Part shown: piece after piece, positions 51,409 through 58,896 of the stretch
Layout of the letters: every line of letters starts with the position of its first letter
How positions within the stretch are numbered: the stretch's first letter is position 1
Assembly (NCBI RefSeq): GCF_000383675.1
Contig: NZ_KB911827.1
Span: 186,001 to 250,000 of the forward strand
Direction: 5' to 3'
Source of the DNA: Terracoccus sp. 273MFTsu3.1
GTDB lineage: Bacteria > Actinomycetota > Actinomycetes > Actinomycetales > Dermatophilaceae
DNA length: 64,000 bases
Notes under the pieces: model-generated
The model's input: the letters and a program-made list of their open reading frames with translations, nothing else
Databases searched by the model: none
Told to the model about the DNA's origin: nothing
Translations under genes and position numbers: made by a program

Positions 51409-52476
51409 GTGGCGGCGACGAGTCCCTTCCGGGCAGACCTGCTCAGCGACACCCTGACCCGGCCCTCCGAGGGAATGCGCGACGCCATGGCGCGCGCGGA
51501 GGTCGGCGACGACGTCTTCGGTGAGGACCCGACGCTGCGCGCCCTCGAGGAGCGCGTCGCGGGGATGCTCGGACACGAGGCCGCGCTCTTCACGCCGTCC
51601 GGCTCGATGGCCAACCAGCTCGGCGTGCGGCTGCACGTCAAGCCGGGCGAGGAGCTCATCGGCGACTCGCTCGCCCACGTCGTGCGGGCCGAGCTCGGCG
51701 CCGCAGCGGTGCTCTCGGGCATCTCGTCGCGAACGTGGGTCTCCGAGCGCGGTCGCTTCTGCGCCGACGACGCCGCCTCGCTCATGATCACCGGCGTCGG
51801 GCCGTACCAGGTCTGCACGTCGCTCGTGATCGTCGAGAACACCCACAACTTCGGGGGCGGCACCGTGCAGTCGCTCGACGAGATCCGCCGGGCGCGCGAG
51901 GTGACGCGCGGGCGCGGGGTCGCCATGCACCTCGACGGGGCGAGGCTCTTCAACGCGCACGTCGCCTCCGGCGTGCCGGTCGGTGACTACGGCCGTGAGT
52001 TCGACACCGTCTCGATCTGCCTGAGCAAGGGTCTCGGCGCCCCGGTCGGCAGCGTGCTCGTGGGCTCCGCTGACGCAATGGCCGAGTCACGCATCTGGCG
52101 CAAGCGCTTCGGCGGAGGCATGAGGCAGGCCGGGATCCTCGCCGCCGCAGGGCTTTTCGCTCTCGACCACAACGTCGAGCGCCTCGCCGACGACCACACC
52201 CGGGCACGACGCGCCGCAGAGGCCATGGCCGAGGCTGCACCCGGCGCCGTCGACCTGGCCACGGTCGAGACGAACATCGTCATCGTCGACGTCGCCGCGG
52301 TCGGCTGGACCTCCGCCGCCTTCGTCGAGGCCGCTCTCGCCGCCGGCGTGAGGACGTATGCCGTCGGGCCCGGTGCCGTGCGCCTCGTGTGGCACCTCGA
52401 CGTCGACGATGCCGGCACGGACGTCGCGATCGACGTCCTCACCGGCCTGCTGCGCTCGGCGCCCCCGGCAGCCTGA
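51409..52476 (+). CDS. ltaE: Low-specificity threonine aldolase / beta-eliminating lyase family
   Basis: PLP enzyme, 355 residues: LLSDTLTRPSEGMRDAMA, VGDDVFGEDPT, and the PLP lysine in SICLSKGLGAPVGSVLVG, with MHLDGARLFNAHVASG. Splits threonine or allo-threonine into glycine and acetaldehyde. GTG start 3 bases after aroG and probably co-transcribed with it. The 3' side is the 52-bp repeat array. A GTATGCCG octamer is at 52356 (Thr-Tyr-Ala). Confidence 0.9.
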   Translation: MAATSPFRADLLSDTLTRPSEGMRDAMARAEVGDDVFGEDPTLRALEERVAGMLGHEAALFTPSGSMANQLGVRLHVKPGEELIGDSLAHVVRAELGAAAVLSGISSRTWVSERGRFCADDAASLMITGVGPYQVCTSLVIVENTHNFGGGTVQSLDEIRRAREVTRGRGVAMHLDGARLFNAHVASGVPVGDYGREFDTVSICLSKGLGAPVGSVLVGSADAMAESRIWRKRFGGGMRQAGILAAAGLFALDHNVERLADDHTRARRAAEAMAEAAPGAVDLATVETNIVIVDVAAVGWTSAAFVEAALAAGVRTYAVGPGAVRLVWHLDVDDAGTDVAIDVLTGLLRSAPPAA

Positions 52477-52487
52477 CCCGAGAGCGG

Positions 52488-52630
52488 CTCGCCAGCTTCG
52501 CCCCGGCGGACTTGACGCGGCGTGGCGCCGCCGTTTCGGCGCGTGAGCTGCGCCCTGGCGGACTTGGCGCGGCGTGGTGCCGCCGTTTCGGCGCGTGAGC
52601 TGCGCCCTGGCGGACTTGGCGCGGTGAGGG
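52488..52630. repeat. 52-bp tandem repeat, about 2.7 copies
   Basis: ACTTG(A/G)CGCGG recurs at 52510, 52562 and 52614, exactly 52 bases apart; the last partial copy ends near 52630. Each unit has two small hairpins (GCGGC/GCCGC and GGCGC/GCGCC). It lies between the convergent ltaE and DMT genes and may act as a two-way terminator. Confidence 0.85.
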
Positions 52631-52643
52631 GATCGCGCCCGTG

Positions 52644-53543
52644 TCAGACCTCGTGGTGGAGGGCCTCGACGGGCAGCTCGCCCGGGCGCCGCCGCGCGAG
52701 GAGCTCGACGGCATACATCGCAGTGAGCACGAGCGCGCCGCCGACGACCATCCGCAGCGTGGCGGACTCGTCGCCCAGGGTCACGGCGAAGAAGGCCGCG
52801 AAGACGGGCTCGAGCGTCATGACGATGGCCGCCCGCGTGGCCGGCATGTGAGCCTGCGCCCACGTCTGGACCCACAGGGCCAGGATGCTGGCGAAGACGA
52901 CCATGTAGAGCACGGATGCCCACTGGCGCGGTCCGCTCGGCAGGACGACGCCCCCGGGCAGGGCGCCGACGACGCAGAGCACGGCGATGACGACCATCTG
53001 CACGACGGACAGACCGGTCGCGATCTCGGAGGCGCTGTAGCGGCCGAGGCCGACGATGTGCAGGGCGTAGAGGGCGGCCGCGAGCAGGGTGATGGCCTCG
53101 CCGACCCCGACGGAGAAGCCGTTGAGCGAGAGCAGGGCCAGACCCACGGTCGCGAGTCCGACTGCTGCCCACGTGGATCCGGCCACGCGCTCGCGCAGCA
53201 GGACGGCGGTGAAGACCGGGGTGAGCACGACGTAGGTGCCGGTGATGAAGCCCGACACGGAGGCCGGTGTCGTCGCGAGACCCTGCGTCTGGAAGATCTG
53301 GGCCAGTCCGTAGAGGGCCCCGAGACCGACACCGACGAGGACCTGACGACGGCTCAGGGCGCGCACCGGGCGCCAGAACACGAGGAGCATGATGACCGCC
53401 GACAGACTGAAACGCACCGCGAGGAAGTCGACCGGCGGGACGGTCTCGACGAGATCGCGGATGAGGAAGAACGTCGAGCCCCACACGGCCGTGAGGGCGA
53501 CGAGGAGCAGCGTGGCCAGGCGCGTGCGCGCCGCAGGAGTCAC
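52644..53543 (-). CDS. EamA/DMT-family transporter
   Basis: 299 residues with ten hydrophobic helices in two EamA repeats (the first AVWGSTFFLIRDLVETVPPVDFLAVRFSLSA; the second ALYMVVFASILALWVQTWAQAHMPATRAAIVMTLEPVFAA). An exporter of small metabolites or amino acids of unknown specificity. It starts 7 bases after the pknL stop on the same strand and may be co-transcribed with it. A CGGCATAC octamer is read as Met-Tyr-Ala (52709). Confidence 0.87.
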   Translation of the reverse strand: MTPAARTRLATLLLVALTAVWGSTFFLIRDLVETVPPVDFLAVRFSLSAVIMLLVFWRPVRALSRRQVLVGVGLGALYGLAQIFQTQGLATTPASVSGFITGTYVVLTPVFTAVLLRERVAGSTWAAVGLATVGLALLSLNGFSVGVGEAITLLAAALYALHIVGLGRYSASEIATGLSVVQMVVIAVLCVVGALPGGVVLPSGPRQWASVLYMVVFASILALWVQTWAQAHMPATRAAIVMTLEPVFAAFFAVTLGDESATLRMVVGGALVLTAMYAVELLARRRPGELPVEALHHEV

Positions 53544-53550
53544 GGGGGCC

Positions 53551-55545
53551 TCAGACGATCGTCAGGTGGATCGTCGTGCCCTTGGGCACGGGTGTGCCCG
53601 CAGCGGGGTCCTGGGCCCGGACCTTCTTCTCGAAGAGCTCGCCGAAGGGGTACTGCCGGTCGACCTTGAAGCCGAGGTCGGTCAGCGTCTTCTCGGCGGC
53701 GGTGTCCTGCTGGTCGACGACGTTCGGCACCGGGACCAGCACCGGGCCCTTCGACACGACGAGGGTGACGGCGTCGCCCCGGTGCAGCGTTCCCTTGTCG
53801 GGTGACTGCGAGACGACCTGGCCGGCGGGCACGGCGTCGCTGTTGACGTCCTCGCCGCGCTGCACCGTGAGCCCGGCCTTCGTGATGGCTGCCGAGGCCG
53901 CGTCGAACGGTGCGCCGGTGACCGTGGGCACCTCGATCGGCTCGCGGCCCTTGGAGACGACGACGGACACGGGAGTGCTGCGCTTGACCGACTCGCCGGG
54001 AGCGGGGTCCTGGGAGATGACGACGCCCTTGGCCACGGTCTCGCTCCACTCGTCGGAGCGCTCGCCGAGACGGAGCGTCAGGGGTGACAGGGTCGCCCCG
54101 ACGTCACCGAGCCTGGCCCCGACGAGCTTCGGGACGGCATACCGCTCCTTGCCCTTGGAGACGACGAGACGGACGGTCGACTCCTTGCCGAGCTCGCTCC
54201 CCGCGCCGGGCTCGACGCGGAGCACGACGCCCCTGGCCTTCCCCTCGGAGAACTCCTCGACGGTCTCGACCGTCAGGGCGGCCCGCTCGATCGCGCCCTC
54301 GGCCTGCGCGACCGGCTCACCGACGACGGCCGGCACGACGGTCGAGCCTCCCGGGCCGGCCGTGAACCACCAGCCGCCGAACCCGACACCGCCGACGACG
54401 AGCAGGGCCGCGAGCCAGAGCGGCCACCGCCGTCGGCGGCGGCGGTCCCGCCGGTCGATCGGCATGGCTGCGGTGTGCTCGAGGGCGGGGCCCTCGTCGT
54501 GGACGGGCATCCCGGCCAGGGCCGCGCGTCCGACCTCGTTGGGTCGGGTGCGGTGCCGCTCGGGGGAGCTGGGCAGGTCGGCCCGCTGCGGTCGAGCCGG
54601 GGCGGGCAGCTGCGTCGTCGACGACACGGGCGAGAGCACCGAGGTGGCTGCGGGATCGGTCGCGAGCGCGCTGCCGCGCCGGTCGAGCTCGTCGGATGAC
54701 AGGCCGCGACGCACCGCCCGCAGGGCGGCGACGAACGCGGCGGCCGACTCGAAGCGGTCCTCGGGCTCGACGGCCGTCGCGTGGGCGACGAGCTCGTCGA
54801 GCGCGCTTGGGACGCCGGGGACGACCGAGCTCGGCGTGACGATCGATCCGTGGACGTGGTTGTACGCGATCTGGATCGGGGTGCCGCCGGTGACCGCCTT
54901 GCGCCCGGTGAGCATCTCGAAAAGGAGCAGACCCGCGGCATACACGTCGCTGCGGGTGTCGGCGACTCCGCGCTCGACCTGCTCGGGGGAGAGGTAGGAG
55001 ACCGTGCCGAGCAGGACGCCGGTCTGGCTCGTCGCGGCCTGGTTGGTGATCGCGCGCGCGAGGCCGAAGTCGGCGACCTTGACCTCGCCGTCGCGCCGCA
55101 CGATGACGTTCTCGGGCTTGACGTCGCGGTGGATCATGCCGGCCACGTGGGCCGCTCTCAGCGCCAACAGGATGGGCTCGAGGATGGCGAGCGCCTCACG
55201 AGCGGTGAGGGGTGCCTCCTCGTGGATGACGTCACGCAACGTCTTGCCCTCGACGAGCTCCATCGCGAGGAAGACCTCGCCGTCGTCCTCGCCCTGGTCG
55301 AAGACGGCCACGACGTTGGGGTGGCTGAGCCGGGCCGCGGACCGGGCCTCGGCGCGGAAACGCTCGACGAAGACGTCGTCGGTGGCGAGGCCGGGGCGCA
55401 TGATCTTGAGCGCCACCTCCCGGTCGAGCCGCCCGTCCAACGCCACGTAGACAGAGGCCATGCCTCCGTCTGCGAGGTGGGAGAGGATGCGGTACCGGCC
55501 GTCGATCACCCGACCGACGAGGGCGTCCGCCACGCTGGACGTCAC
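53551..55545 (-). CDS. pknL: Serine/threonine kinase with C-terminal PASTA repeats (PknL type)
   Basis: 664 residues. Kinase domain about 15-280: GGMASVYVA, VALKIM (Lys), MIHRDVKPENV and VADFGLARA. A disordered linker and one membrane helix (WPLWLAALLVVGGVGFGGW) precede four PASTA repeats (about 65 residues each) ending PVPKGTTIHLTIV. PASTA binds peptidoglycan or lipid II, so this senses the cell wall. GTG start with TAAACT 7 bases upstream. The gene order matches Rv2176c; M. tuberculosis PknL lacks PASTA, corynebacterial forms have it. Confidence 0.93.
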   Translation of the reverse strand: MTSSVADALVGRVIDGRYRILSHLADGGMASVYVALDGRLDREVALKIMRPGLATDDVFVERFRAEARSAARLSHPNVVAVFDQGEDDGEVFLAMELVEGKTLRDVIHEEAPLTAREALAILEPILLALRAAHVAGMIHRDVKPENVIVRRDGEVKVADFGLARAITNQAATSQTGVLLGTVSYLSPEQVERGVADTRSDVYAAGLLLFEMLTGRKAVTGGTPIQIAYNHVHGSIVTPSSVVPGVPSALDELVAHATAVEPEDRFESAAAFVAALRAVRRGLSSDELDRRGSALATDPAATSVLSPVSSTTQLPAPARPQRADLPSSPERHRTRPNEVGRAALAGMPVHDEGPALEHTAAMPIDRRDRRRRRRWPLWLAALLVVGGVGFGGWWFTAGPGGSTVVPAVVGEPVAQAEGAIERAALTVETVEEFSEGKARGVVLRVEPGAGSELGKESTVRLVVSKGKERYAVPKLVGARLGDVGATLSPLTLRLGERSDEWSETVAKGVVISQDPAPGESVKRSTPVSVVVSKGREPIEVPTVTGAPFDAASAAITKAGLTVQRGEDVNSDAVPAGQVVSQSPDKGTLHRGDAVTLVVSKGPVLVPVPNVVDQQDTAAEKTLTDLGFKVDRQYPFGELFEKKVRAQDPAAGTPVPKGTTIHLTIV

Positions 55546-55552
55546 GCCCCGC

Positions 55553-55558
55553 AGTTTA
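55553..55558 (-). promoter_or_regulatory. -10 hexamer of pknL, leaderless
   Basis: TAAACT on the minus strand, 7 bases before the GTG at 55545. Confidence 0.55.
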
Positions 55559-55599
55559 CGGGCTGGGTCCGCGCATCCCGTGCAGGCCAGCCGCGGCGG

Positions 55600-55662
55600 G
55601 GTCTCGCGGTGCGGGCGCCTGCCCGCCCCGATGGGCGCGCCGGTCAGGCGCACCGCGAGACC
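55600..55662. terminator. Long imperfect hairpin after the LysM/transglycosylase gene
   Basis: GGTCTCGCGGTG pairs with CACCGCGAGACC and CGCCTG with CAGGCG, across a 4-base bulge and a 23-base loop: 18 pairs. It follows the LysM gene on the minus strand. Confidence 0.6.
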
Positions 55663-55740
55663 TCCGCCTGCGCTCCGCGCCCGCGGGCCCATCCGACGAC
55701 CTCCCCGTCGGGGCGGCCAGGGACGCGGAGCGGCACCCCG

Positions 55741-56925
55741 TCAGAGGCGGTCGTAGACGGCCAGGACGTTGGCCACGTACTTCTTCGTGTCCTCGTACAT
55801 GCCCTTGGTCCGGACCGAGTAGAGGCCCTGGTAGTAGCCGGCGATCGCCTGCTCCCGCGAGTCGGCGCTGGCCTGCAGGGCGCGGATGATGAGGACGCCG
55901 CCGGTGATGTTGTCCTGCGTGTCGTAGCGGTCGAGCGTGCGGCCCGCGAGCTGCGAGGCCCACGTCTGGGCCACCGGCATGAGCTGCATGACGCCGACGG
56001 CGTCGGTGTAGGAGACGGCGCGCTGGTACCACCCGGACTCGAGGTAGCCGATGGCGAGCGCGAGCTTGGGGTCGACGCCCTGGCGCGTCGCGGTCGCGCG
56101 GATCATCGCGGCGGTGTCGGTGCGGCTGGGCACGTCCATGGCCGCGAGCTTCGCCTTGCTCTCGGCGACGGCCTGCGCGGTCTTGCTGGGGTACTGGTAG
56201 CCCGGCGCGGGTGCCGGGGCGGGGGACGGCGTCGTCGGCGCGGGGGCCGAGACGGTGCCGGGGATGACGATCTTCTGGCCCACGTAGATGCGGCTCGCGT
56301 CGGCCAGCTTGTTGGCCGCGAGCAGCTTGGTCAGCGAGACGCCGAAGCGCTGCGCGATGACGCTCATGCTGTCGCCCGCCTTGACGACGTAGATCGTGCC
56401 GGCACCGCTCGGCGTCGTCGGTCCCGTCGTCGGCTTCGAGGGCGTCGGGGTGGAGGGCTTGGGCGCCGCCGGCGTGGCCGGTGCCTTCGCCCCCGGCACG
56501 CTGATCCGCTGCCCGACGAAGATGAGTCCTGCGTTGGGGAGCCGGTTCGCGGCGAGGAGCTTGGTCAGCGAGACCCCGTACCGCTTGGCGATCCCGCTCA
56601 TCGTCTCGCCCGCGCGCACCACGTGGATGACGGTGGCCGTCGTGCTCGCCGGGCGGGCGGTCGCCGCCGTCGACGTGGCGGACCGGGCCGGCGTCGCCGA
56701 GGGGCGACCGGGCACGAGGAGCTTCTGCCCCGGGTGGATCACCGATCCGCGTGCGGTGAGCCGGTTCTTCTCGACGATCGCCTGGACGGTCGTGTGGTTG
56801 GCGAGGGCGAGGTGCCAGATCGTGTCACCCGGGCGGACCGTGACGGTCTTCCACGGGGTGGCGGCCACGGGGGCCACGGCGGCGTGTGCGGGCAGCGCGA
56901 GCGCGGCGACGTCGGCGAAGGGCAT
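55741..56925 (-). CDS. LysM-repeat lytic transglycosylase-like protein, secreted
   Basis: 394 residues. A short hydrophobic N-terminus ending PAHAAVA acts as a signal. Three LysM domains (about 40, 100 and 190) are separated by Pro/Thr linkers; each has the TIWHLA, TMSGIA, SMSVIA pattern and GQK(L/I) ending. The C-terminal SLT domain has IGYLESGWYQRAVSYTDAVGVMQLMPVAQTW with the catalytic Glu. It cuts peptidoglycan glycan strands. ATG start preceded by AAAGGA. Upstream lies a run of MtrA-type repeats, fitting a cell-wall hydrolase under MtrAB control. Confidence 0.9.
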   Translation of the reverse strand: MPFADVAALALPAHAAVAPVAATPWKTVTVRPGDTIWHLALANHTTVQAIVEKNRLTARGSVIHPGQKLLVPGRPSATPARSATSTAATARPASTTATVIHVVRAGETMSGIAKRYGVSLTKLLAANRLPNAGLIFVGQRISVPGAKAPATPAAPKPSTPTPSKPTTGPTTPSGAGTIYVVKAGDSMSVIAQRFGVSLTKLLAANKLADASRIYVGQKIVIPGTVSAPAPTTPSPAPAPAPGYQYPSKTAQAVAESKAKLAAMDVPSRTDTAAMIRATATRQGVDPKLALAIGYLESGWYQRAVSYTDAVGVMQLMPVAQTWASQLAGRTLDRYDTQDNITGGVLIIRALQASADSREQAIAGYYQGLYSVRTKGMYEDTKKYVANVLAVYDRL

Positions 56926-57030
56926 GGGGTGGAGTCCTTTCCTGGAGCCCGAGCTGAGTTCGAGAGCGTGGAGGGGCGTTCGGAAGGGGTTCGGTGAGGT
57001 GCTGGAGGGTGCTCTGGTGCTGCGGAGGTG

Positions 57031-57066
57031 CTGTGTGACGCTTGTGAGCGGAGTGGCGCCTGTGAC
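57031..57066 (-). promoter_or_regulatory. MtrA-type direct repeats
   Basis: Minus strand: GTCACAggc, gccactccg, CTCACAagc, GTCACAcag in a continuous 9-base register, 110 bases before the LysM/transglycosylase ATG. Matches the GTCACAgcg 9-bp repeats reported for mycobacterial MtrA. Confidence 0.6.
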
Positions 57067-57120
57067 GATAGCGCATAATTGAGCACTAAAGTATAAATAC
57101 AGCCGTGTAATTCGTCCCGG

Positions 57121-57172
57121 TCTGCTCCGGGCTGCTCTGCGTCTGCTCGCGTCTGCTCCGGGTCTGCTCCCG
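57121..57172 (+). repeat. Degenerate 10-11 base tandem repeat (GTCTGCTC core)
   Basis: Five copies of a (G)TCTGCTCNGG-like unit between the AT-rich island and the Rv2175c homologue. Confidence 0.55.
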
Positions 57173-57215
57173 CCCACCTCGGTCGGCGGTGTGCGCGGAC
57201 CGGTCGGGACGGTGG

Positions 57216-57221
57216 CAGACT
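57216..57221 (+). promoter_or_regulatory. -10-like hexamer of the Rv2175c homologue
   Basis: CAGACT, 8 bases before the GTG at 57230. Confidence 0.35.
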
Positions 57222-57229
57222 CTCGTCCT

Positions 57230-57628
57230 GTGAGCGAGACCCCTGAGCTGCAGCCCGACGTGCCCACCGCCCGTGACCTCGAGTCGCTCGTCGGGGAGTG
57301 GCTGACCGTTCCCGACGCCGCCGAGCGGCTCGGTCTGCAGCTGTCACAGGTGCGCCAGCTGATCGCCGACCGTGAGGTCCTCGCAGCCCGCATCGGCGAG
57401 CGCCGCGTCGTCGCGATCCCGGCGAAGTTCTTCGACGAGACCGGCCCGCGGCCCGAGCTGCGCGGCACCTTCACCGTGCTCGCCGACGGCGGCATGAACG
57501 ACGACGAGATCATCGAGTGGCTGCACACCCCCGATGAGACGCTGCCCGTCGAGGGTGCTCCCATCGACGCCATGCTGGCCGGCCACAAGACCGAGATCCG
57601 GCGGCGGGCGCAGGAGCTCGCCTTCTGA
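57230..57628 (+). CDS. Rv2175c-like DNA-binding protein, likely kinase substrate
   Basis: 132 residues. Residues 20-60 are a helix-turn-helix (WLTVPDAAERLGLQLSQVRQLIADREVLAARI), the rest a conserved C-terminal domain (PAKFFDETGPRPELRGTFTVLADGGMNDDEIIEWLHTPDETLPVEGAPIDAML). In M. tuberculosis the homologue is phosphorylated by PknL, which blocks DNA binding; pknL is the neighbour-but-one here, so the same relation is likely. GTG at 57230 chosen for its -10-like hexamer. Confidence 0.9.
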   Translation: MSETPELQPDVPTARDLESLVGEWLTVPDAAERLGLQLSQVRQLIADREVLAARIGERRVVAIPAKFFDETGPRPELRGTFTVLADGGMNDDEIIEWLHTPDETLPVEGAPIDAMLAGHKTEIRRRAQELAF

Positions 57629-57643
57629 CCCTTCCTGACCCGA

Positions 57644-57683
57644 CCTGACGGGAGGGCGTATGCCGTCCCGCCGGGTCGTCAGG
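57644..57683. terminator. Bidirectional hairpin with a GTATGCCG octamer in its loop
   Basis: CCTGACG (57644-57650) pairs with CGTCAGG (57677-57683); an inner GGGAGGGC pairs with GCCGTCCC around loop GTAT. It separates two convergent genes. Confidence 0.55.
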
Positions 57684-57695
57684 ACCGCGGGGCCG

Positions 57696-58802
57696 TCACG
57701 ACCGGCGGGCCGTCGAGACCGCGACGAGGGCTTCGAGGACGTCGAGCGCCGACGTGTCGTAGGAGCCCGTGGCCCGTGCCCTGTCGACGGCGTGGCAGGC
57801 CTCGTCGGCCAGGGTCGAGATGAGGCTCTCGACCCGGTCGACCGCGCCGGTGTCGACGAGGACCGTGCGGATCGCCTCGACACCGGAGAGCTCGAGGTCG
57901 TCGCGCCCGAGGAGACCCTCGACGGTCTCGCGGTCGGTGTCGGACGCCGCGTCGAGGGCGTGGGCGACGAGCACCGTGCGCTTGCCCTCGCGCAGGTCGT
58001 CGCCGGCCGGCTTGCCGGTCGCCTCGGGGTCACCGAAGACGCCGAGCAGGTCGTCGCGCAGCTGGAACGCCTCACCGAGCGCGAGGCCGTAGTCCGACAG
58101 GGGAGCGAGCGACCCGTCCGGCGCACCGCCGACGAGCGCCCCGATGAGGAGCGGGTGCTCGATGGTGTACTTCGCGCTCTTGAAGCGGATCACCTTGCGC
58201 GCCGAGGCGATCCGGGCGTCGAGATCGAGCCCGTCCCAGCCGCGGGCCGACTCGAGCAGGTCGAGGAACTGGCCGCCCATGAGCTGCGTGCGCATGGAGT
58301 CGAAGAGCTGCCGGCCGCGGGCCAGCTCGTCGGCGGGCAGGCCGCACGTCGCGTAGAGCTCGTCGCACCAGGTCAGGCACAGGTCGCCGGCGAGGATCGC
58401 GGTGCCCTCGCCGAAGCGGTCGGCGTCACCCGCCCAGCCACGCGCCTGGTGCAGCGAGGCGACGGCCCGGTGCGCGGACGGCATACCCCGTCTCGTGTCG
58501 CTGCGGTCCATGACGTCGTCGTGGAGCAGGGCGGCGCCCTGGAAGAACTCCATGCTCGCGGCCAGGCGCACGAGCGCGTCGGAGTCGGCGCCGCCCGCGG
58601 CGCGGTAGCCCCAGTAGAGGAAGCCTGCGCGCAGACCCTTGCCGCCGGTCAGCAGGCCGGACACGGCCGAGACGAGCGGGGCGGTCTCCTCTCCGATCGC
58701 GGCCAGCGACTGCGTGGCCCCGGCGATCTGCCCGTCGATCGCCTGCTGCACCCGACGGCGCAGCACGTCGAGGTCGGTGGGGGTCTGCACGGGGTCCTCC
58801 AT
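57696..58802 (-). CDS. idsA2: Polyprenyl synthetase, geranylgeranyl diphosphate synthase type
   Basis: 368 residues. First aspartate-rich motif ALLHDDVMDRSDTRRG, second LRDDLLGVFGDPEATGKPAG, and GGKGLRAGFLY at the substrate entrance. Makes a C15-C20+ prenyl diphosphate, cytosolic, feeding quinones and carotenoids. Probably the Rv2173 homologue. ATG at 58800-58802; TAGGCT lies about 23 bases upstream, so the mRNA is short-leadered. The octamer at 58479 is read as Gly-Met-Pro. Confidence 0.9.
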   Translation of the reverse strand: MEDPVQTPTDLDVLRRRVQQAIDGQIAGATQSLAAIGEETAPLVSAVSGLLTGGKGLRAGFLYWGYRAAGGADSDALVRLAASMEFFQGAALLHDDVMDRSDTRRGMPSAHRAVASLHQARGWAGDADRFGEGTAILAGDLCLTWCDELYATCGLPADELARGRQLFDSMRTQLMGGQFLDLLESARGWDGLDLDARIASARKVIRFKSAKYTIEHPLLIGALVGGAPDGSLAPLSDYGLALGEAFQLRDDLLGVFGDPEATGKPAGDDLREGKRTVLVAHALDAASDTDRETVEGLLGRDDLELSGVEAIRTVLVDTGAVDRVESLISTLADEACHAVDRARATGSYDTSALDVLEALVAVSTARRS

Positions 58803-58883
58803 CGAGTCGCGGGAATCGGGGTCAGCCTACGCGGCGCGCGGGTGCGCCCGTGAACAGCCCGGACACCGCGGACGCGCGCGGCT

Positions 58884-58889
58884 TATGGT
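58884..58889 (+). promoter_or_regulatory. -10 hexamer of metF, leaderless
   Basis: TATGGT, 7 bases before the ATG at 58897. Confidence 0.55.
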
Positions 58890-58896
58890 GTGCGGC

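Larger units (their letters stand above)
56926..57229. other. Intergenic regulatory region, 304 bases
   Basis: Divergent promoter region of the LysM/transglycosylase gene and the Rv2175c homologue. It holds 9-bp MtrA-like repeats (57031-57066), an AT-rich island (about 57068-57113, with TATAAAT-like stretches) and a TCTGCTC repeat block (57121-57172). No gene. Confidence 0.7.

Noticed and set aside
55546-55692. Longer pknL starting upstream
   Set aside because: Residues are not kinase-like and the leaderless -10 fits the GTG at 55545.
56926-57180. c-di-AMP (ydaO) riboswitch before the LysM/transglycosylase gene
   Set aside because: The conserved core segments are absent; the 9-bp MtrA-like repeats explain the region better.
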